Shown: positions 60,793-64,000 of the stretch, piece after piece
How positions within the stretch are numbered: position 1 is the first letter of the stretch
How the letters are laid out: the number at the start of each line of letters is the position of its first letter
Assembly (NCBI RefSeq): GCF_039939195.1
Contig: NZ_JBDUUH010000001.1
Span: 558,001-622,000, forward strand
Direction of reading: 5' to 3'
DNA: 64,000 bases
Source of the DNA: Foliimonas ilicis
GTDB lineage: Bacteria > Pseudomonadota > Alphaproteobacteria > Rhizobiales > Rhizobiaceae
Made by a program: the position numbers and the translations under genes
Notes under the pieces: generated by a model
Seen by the model: the letters and a program-made list of their open reading frames with translations, nothing else
Databases searched by the model: none
What the model was told of the DNA's origin: nothing

Positions 60793-61344
60793 ATGAGCGA
60801 ATTGTTGGTCGGTTTCTTCTTAGGTGCTGGAGCGAGTATATTAGCGTCTTTAGTAATGATCCTATTATTGCGGTGGACGCTATCTCCTAGAATTGAGATT
60901 GATGATTTCGTTCGTTGTGGCACAAACGCTGTCGGGAAGCCGACGATCAAATTTAGGATTACTAATAGAAGTTTCCGTCAGGCGATTGAGATTAAGATTG
61001 TTGCGCACAGGGTTAGGGATGAGGTTGATGGTAGCAATACTTATTCTTCTATAAGGAAAATCCCTTTGGTAACGGATGATATAGCCGTTTTGGAGGCTTA
61101 TGATAGAAAGCTCAAGCGAACAGATTACTATAGCGTCCTCAGTTCGCGTTCATCTGACGGGCGTAAGAATATTCAGAAAGTTTTTGAAGAGTCCCAAAGT
61201 ACATGGATACGACTAAGGGTTATTGCTACTGATCCGTATAGCAACGTCAGGAAAGTTTTCACCAAACGGTATGAGAAGAAAGATTTGAAAGACGGTGCCT
61301 TTGGCAAACGTTCCGATGGAATTGAGTATTTAGAAAAACTGTGA
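60793..61344 (+). CDS. Unknown protein, single membrane helix, A+T-rich insertion in the phb operon
   Basis: A 183-residue protein starting 14 bases after phbA and ending 10 bases before phbB. One N-terminal membrane helix (LLVGFFLGAGASILASLVMILLL, residues 4-26) is followed by a basic, probably beta-rich cytoplasmic domain (PTIKFRITNRSFRQAIEIKIVAHRV, WIRLRVIATDPYSNVRKVFTKRY). I counted 38% and 43% G+C in two 60-base lines, against 65% in a line of phbA, so composition differs sharply. No PHB protein known to me matches it. Recent horizontal insertion is likely. No ribosome-binding site is strong. Confidence 0.75.
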   Translation: MSELLVGFFLGAGASILASLVMILLLRWTLSPRIEIDDFVRCGTNAVGKPTIKFRITNRSFRQAIEIKIVAHRVRDEVDGSNTYSSIRKIPLVTDDIAVLEAYDRKLKRTDYYSVLSSRSSDGRKNIQKVFEESQSTWIRLRVIATDPYSNVRKVFTKRYEKKDLKDGAFGKRSDGIEYLEKL

Positions 61345-61354
61345 GGGAGGACCT

Positions 61355-62077
61355 ATGTCGAGAACAGCAATCGTTACCGGAGGAACGCGCGGCATCGGTG
61401 CTGCAATCTCCGTCGCGCTCAGGGAAGCAGGCTACGAAGTTGCCGCCAATTACGCTGGCAATGACGAAGCGGCCGAAAAGTTCAACGCCGAAACGGGTAT
61501 TGCCATCTACAAATGGTCGGTTGCCGATTACGATTCATGCGTTGCGGGCATCGCCCAGGTTGAAGCCGATCTCGGGCCTGTAGGTGTTCTGGTCAATAAT
61601 GCGGGCATCACCCGCGATTCCATGTTCCACAAGACGACGCCGCAGCAGTGGAATGAGGTGATCGGTACGAACCTCAACGGCGTGTTCAACATGACCCATC
61701 CGCTCTGGAGCGGCATGCGCGACCGTAAATTCGGCCGCGTCATCAATATCTCCTCCATCAATGGCCAGAAGGGCCAGATGGGGCAGGTGAACTATTCCGC
61801 GGCCAAGGCGGGCGATATCGGCTTCACCAAGGCGCTTGCACAGGAAGGCGCGCGGGCAGGCATTACCGTCAATGCGATCTGCCCCGGCTATATTGCGACC
61901 GAAATGGTCATGGCCGTGCCGGAAAAGGCGCGTGAGGCCATCATTGCGCAGATCCCGGTCGGTCGATTGGGCGAGCCGGAGGAAATCGCGCGCTGTGTGG
62001 TGTTCTTGGCATCGGAAGATGCCAGCTTCATCACCGGATCGACCCTTAGCGCCAATGGCGGACAGTATTTTAGCTGA
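61355..62077 (+). CDS. phbB: Acetoacetyl-CoA reductase
   Basis: A 240-residue NADPH-dependent short-chain dehydrogenase that makes (R)-3-hydroxybutyryl-CoA, the PHB monomer. AIVTGGTRGIGAAISVALREAGYEVAANYAGNDEAA is the cofactor-binding part of PhbB, and NISSINGQKGQMGQVNYSAAKAG gives Ser-Tyr-Lys. AGGGAGG lies 5 bases upstream. The PHB synthase phbC is not in the window. Confidence 0.95.
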   Translation: MSRTAIVTGGTRGIGAAISVALREAGYEVAANYAGNDEAAEKFNAETGIAIYKWSVADYDSCVAGIAQVEADLGPVGVLVNNAGITRDSMFHKTTPQQWNEVIGTNLNGVFNMTHPLWSGMRDRKFGRVINISSINGQKGQMGQVNYSAAKAGDIGFTKALAQEGARAGITVNAICPGYIATEMVMAVPEKAREAIIAQIPVGRLGEPEEIARCVVFLASEDASFITGSTLSANGGQYFS

Positions 62078-62094
62078 GTTATTGCGCATAAAAT

Positions 62095-62128
62095 CAAAAA
62101 CGGCGTCTCTTGCGAGACGCCGTTTTTG
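62095..62128. terminator. Bidirectional terminator between phbB and aqpZ
   Basis: A perfect 15-bp stem CAAAAACGGCGTCTC / GAGACGCCGTTTTTG (62095-62109 / 62114-62128), loop TTGC. Confidence 0.93.
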
Positions 62129-62157
62129 TTTGTTTGCGCATATGCTTTTGAACGCGA

Positions 62158-62883
62158 TCATTCAGCCGGGATGATCGTATCTCCGATCGATGGTGTTTTG
62201 TCCTCGAGCAATGCGGTGTGTGCGAACCCTGCCAGAACCGCGCCGACGATCGGTGCAATCCAGAACAGCCACAATTGCTGGAGAGCCGCGCCGCCGACGA
62301 TCAGTGCAGGTCCGGTCGAACGTGCCGGATTGACCGACGTGTTGGTGACCGGGATCGAGATCAGGTGGATGAGCGTCAGCGCCAGACCGATGGCGATAGG
62401 CGCGAAGCCCGGCGGTACACGCGAGCCGGTCGCCCCCAGAATGACGATCAGGAAGAAGAAGGTCAGAACCACCTCGATCAACAGGGCCGAGGTGAGCGAA
62501 TAGCCGCCCGGCGAGTTCTCGCCATAGCCATTGGTCGCAAAGCCGCCGACAGTGGTGAAATCGGCTTTGCCGGCAACAATCAAATAGAGAATCGCCGAAG
62601 CAAATACCGCGCCGATAAGCTGCGCGATTATGTAAGGCAAAAGCTCTTTGGCCGGAAACCGGTGTGCGACCGCCAGGCCGATTGAAACAGCCGGATTGAA
62701 ATGGCCGCCCGAGATGCCGCCCACGGCATAGGCCATGGTCAACACTGTGAGACCGAACGCAAACGCAACGCCAAGAAACCCAATTCCAACTTCAGGAAAG
62801 GCAGCCGCCAACACCGCGCTGCCACAACCGCCGAAAACGAGCCAGAAAGTTCCGAGAAATTCTGCAACGAGACGCTTGGACAT
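62158..62883 (-). CDS. aqpZ: Aquaporin Z
   Basis: A 241-residue water channel with six membrane helices and the two NPA motifs (GGHFNPAVS and SVNPARSTGPAL). Length and sequence match AqpZ rather than glycerol facilitators. The ATG at 62883 has GGAGGG 6 bases upstream, so the longer in-frame GTG start is rejected. Monocistronic, convergent with phbB. Confidence 0.93.
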   Translation of the reverse strand: MSKRLVAEFLGTFWLVFGGCGSAVLAAAFPEVGIGFLGVAFAFGLTVLTMAYAVGGISGGHFNPAVSIGLAVAHRFPAKELLPYIIAQLIGAVFASAILYLIVAGKADFTTVGGFATNGYGENSPGGYSLTSALLIEVVLTFFFLIVILGATGSRVPPGFAPIAIGLALTLIHLISIPVTNTSVNPARSTGPALIVGGAALQQLWLFWIAPIVGAVLAGFAHTALLEDKTPSIGDTIIPAE

Positions 62884-63355
62884 GGTTCCCTCCTTTGACC
62901 AAGTCCGATTACGCAATGCCTGTTTCGGGCAAAGTGCAATGGGAGGTTGCGTTGGCGAAAAGCTTACGCAGCGTAAATCACAGGATTATTTTGTGCGGAT
63001 GGCTAAATTTCGCTCCGGATCGGTATCCGTGCTGAATCGCGATTCAGCATGTGGTGATTTTCACCTGCTCCATGTCCATATGAAGTGGAGAACAAAAGCT
63101 GAATCCATGCGAGTCAGCGATTCGTAGCCGATTCGTTCCGTCCTTGTTCCGAATCTGCGGTTTCTAGGGCCAACTTGCCTGCAGAACACAGAAAAAAGCG
63201 CAATTTGGAGCAAAAGGACGGCGCTTCGGTTTCGATTTTACAACATTGTTCTTCCGTTGCAGACTGCAAAACCCTATGTGACGCCCATCGCTTCTCGGAA
63301 GGCGATGCCGTCGATCGGCCTTTGAAGGCAGCGCAGAAAGTCACTTCCCGGCAAG
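62884..63355. other. Gap upstream of the helicase with a GANTC cluster
   Basis: A 472-base gap with no plausible gene. It holds the aqpZ ribosome-binding site, an 18-bp palindrome (63031-63048), and seven GANTC sites between 63034 and 63155. No terminator-like stem was found in the right part. Transcription of the helicase must start here, but the promoter is not identified. Confidence 0.5.
63031..63048. promoter_or_regulatory. 18-bp palindrome containing two GANTC sites
   Basis: GCTGAATCGCGATTCAGC is its own reverse complement. GAATC (63034-63038) and GATTC (63041-63045) are CcrM methylation sites, and five more follow up to 63155. Confidence 0.6.
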
Positions 63356-64000
63356 ATGAACATCCAGCCCAGACCCAACAGCCCGCTCATCCTTTCGGGA
63401 CGCGACGTTACCGCCGTTCTGGGGCCGACCAATACCGGCAAGACGCATCTGGCGATCGAGCGGATGATCGCGCATGAAAGCGGCGTCATCGGCTTGCCGC
63501 TGCGCCTTCTGGCGCGCGAGGTTTATGTCCGTCTTTGCGAGAAGGTCGGAGCACATAATGTCGCGCTGATCACCGGTGAGGAAAAAATCCAGCCGCCCAA
63601 GGCGCGATATTCCGTGTGTACCGTCGAGGCGATGCCGCGCGAGACGAATGCGGCTTTCGTGGCAATCGACGAAGTGCAATTGGCCGGAGATTTCGAGCGC
63701 GGTCACATTTTCACGGATCGCATTCTTCATCTGCGCGGGCGTCAGGAGACGCTTCTGCTGGGTGCTGCCACCATGCGCGGTATTCTTGAGAGGATGCTTC
63801 GTGGCATATCAGTGGTGACAAGGCCGCGCCTTTCGCATCTGGCCTATGCCGGATCGAAGAAGATCACACGGCTGCCGCATCGCTCCGCGATCGTCGCGTT
63901 TTCGGCCAATGAGGTCTACGCGATTGCCGAGCTGATAAGGCGCCAGCGCGGCGGTGCAGCCGTGGTGCTTGGCGCTCTATCGCCGCGCACGCGAAATGCG
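63356..64000 (+). CDS. SUV3-like superfamily 2 helicase, 5' part
   Basis: The first 215 codons of a helicase, open to the right edge. Walker A is GPTNTGKTH (residues ~24-32), motif II is DEVQ (in FVAIDEVQLAGDFERGHIFTDR), and GVIGLPLRLLAREVYVRLCEKVG follows the P-loop. This is the bacterial relative of mitochondrial SUV3 RNA helicase, found in alphaproteobacteria. The ATG at 63356 is the first in frame, and its ribosome-binding site is weak. The C-terminal half lies outside the window. Confidence 0.85.
   Translation, partial: MNIQPRPNSPLILSGRDVTAVLGPTNTGKTHLAIERMIAHESGVIGLPLRLLAREVYVRLCEKVGAHNVALITGEEKIQPPKARYSVCTVEAMPRETNAAFVAIDEVQLAGDFERGHIFTDRILHLRGRQETLLLGAATMRGILERMLRGISVVTRPRLSHLAYAGSKKITRLPHRSAIVAFSANEVYAIAELIRRQRGGAAVVLGALSPRTRNA

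Noticed and set aside
1..64000. CRISPR arrays, insertion sequences, prophage or integrase genes
   Set aside because: No direct-repeat array, transposase or phage structural gene was seen on either strand; the only foreign-looking gene is the A+T-rich one at 60793-61344.

Overview
The window looks like chromosomal DNA from a Brucellaceae alphaproteobacterium, most likely Brucella or Ochrobactrum. This rests on the high G+C content, the gene order rplU-rpmA / obgE-proB-proA-nadD-rsfS-rlmH, a hydroxyproline epimerase of the Brucella PrpA type, alphaproteobacterial C-terminal extensions, and short palindromic intergenic repeats resembling those known from Brucella. The genus assignment comes from recognising proteins by eye, not from a database search. 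There is no prophage, insertion sequence, CRISPR array or rRNA operon. There is one tRNA gene, tRNA-Ser(CGA).

Layout. 1-3.2 kb: a translationally coupled, minus-strand surface-polysaccharide operon (glycosyltransferase, WcaF-like acetyltransferase, glycosyltransferase). 3.3-5.4 kb: an APH-like kinase, an endonuclease III-like glycosylase and a small methyltransferase. 5.4-7.1 kb: a nickel/cobalt resistance pair (NreA-type repressor, NreB-type exporter) with a visible operator. 7.1-9.8 kb: a small membrane protein, an unknown exported protein, an isochorismatase-family hydrolase and the tRNA. 10-18.8 kb: core genes rplU, rpmA, obgE, proBA, nadD, rsfS and rlmH, interrupted by a GNAT enzyme, an EEP-family phosphatase and an MscS channel. 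19-23.4 kb: an envC-ctpA-divergent deacetylase-rppH cluster for envelope and RNA decay. 23.5-28.3 kb: alr, a long structured leader with two Rnk/GreA-like genes, dadA (with alr, a D-/L-alanine theme) and a LysR regulator divergent from mmsA. 30.4-34.5 kb: a complete trans-4-hydroxy-L-proline catabolic operon with its GntR repressor and clear palindromic operators. 34.7-41.2 kb: a branched-chain amino-acid ABC transporter whose LivG carries an unusual C-terminal helix-hairpin-helix domain. 41.4-46.4 kb: pyruvate carboxylase, an MFS transporter and a tiny DUF3309-like protein. 46.4-54.1 kb: an RND efflux pair, bdhA, ispG and a lytic transglycosylase. 54.1-58.7 kb: a hybrid histidine kinase, ispA, mtgA and rpmF. 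58.7-62.1 kb: the polyhydroxybutyrate locus phaR / phbA-X-phbB, with an A+T-rich gene of unknown origin between phbA and phbB. 62.1-64 kb: aqpZ and the 5' part of an SUV3-like helicase, separated by a gap with a dense cluster of GANTC (CcrM) sites.

Carbon-storage and ketone metabolism (phbA, phbB, phaR, bdhA), amino-acid catabolism (hydroxyproline, D-alanine, valine via mmsA) and anaplerosis (pyc) recur. The items most worth a second look are the LivG/L21 shared domain, the multi-hairpin leader before the rnk-like genes, the GANTC cluster, the 48-bp perfect inverted repeat at mmsA, and the A+T-rich insertion in the PHB operon.
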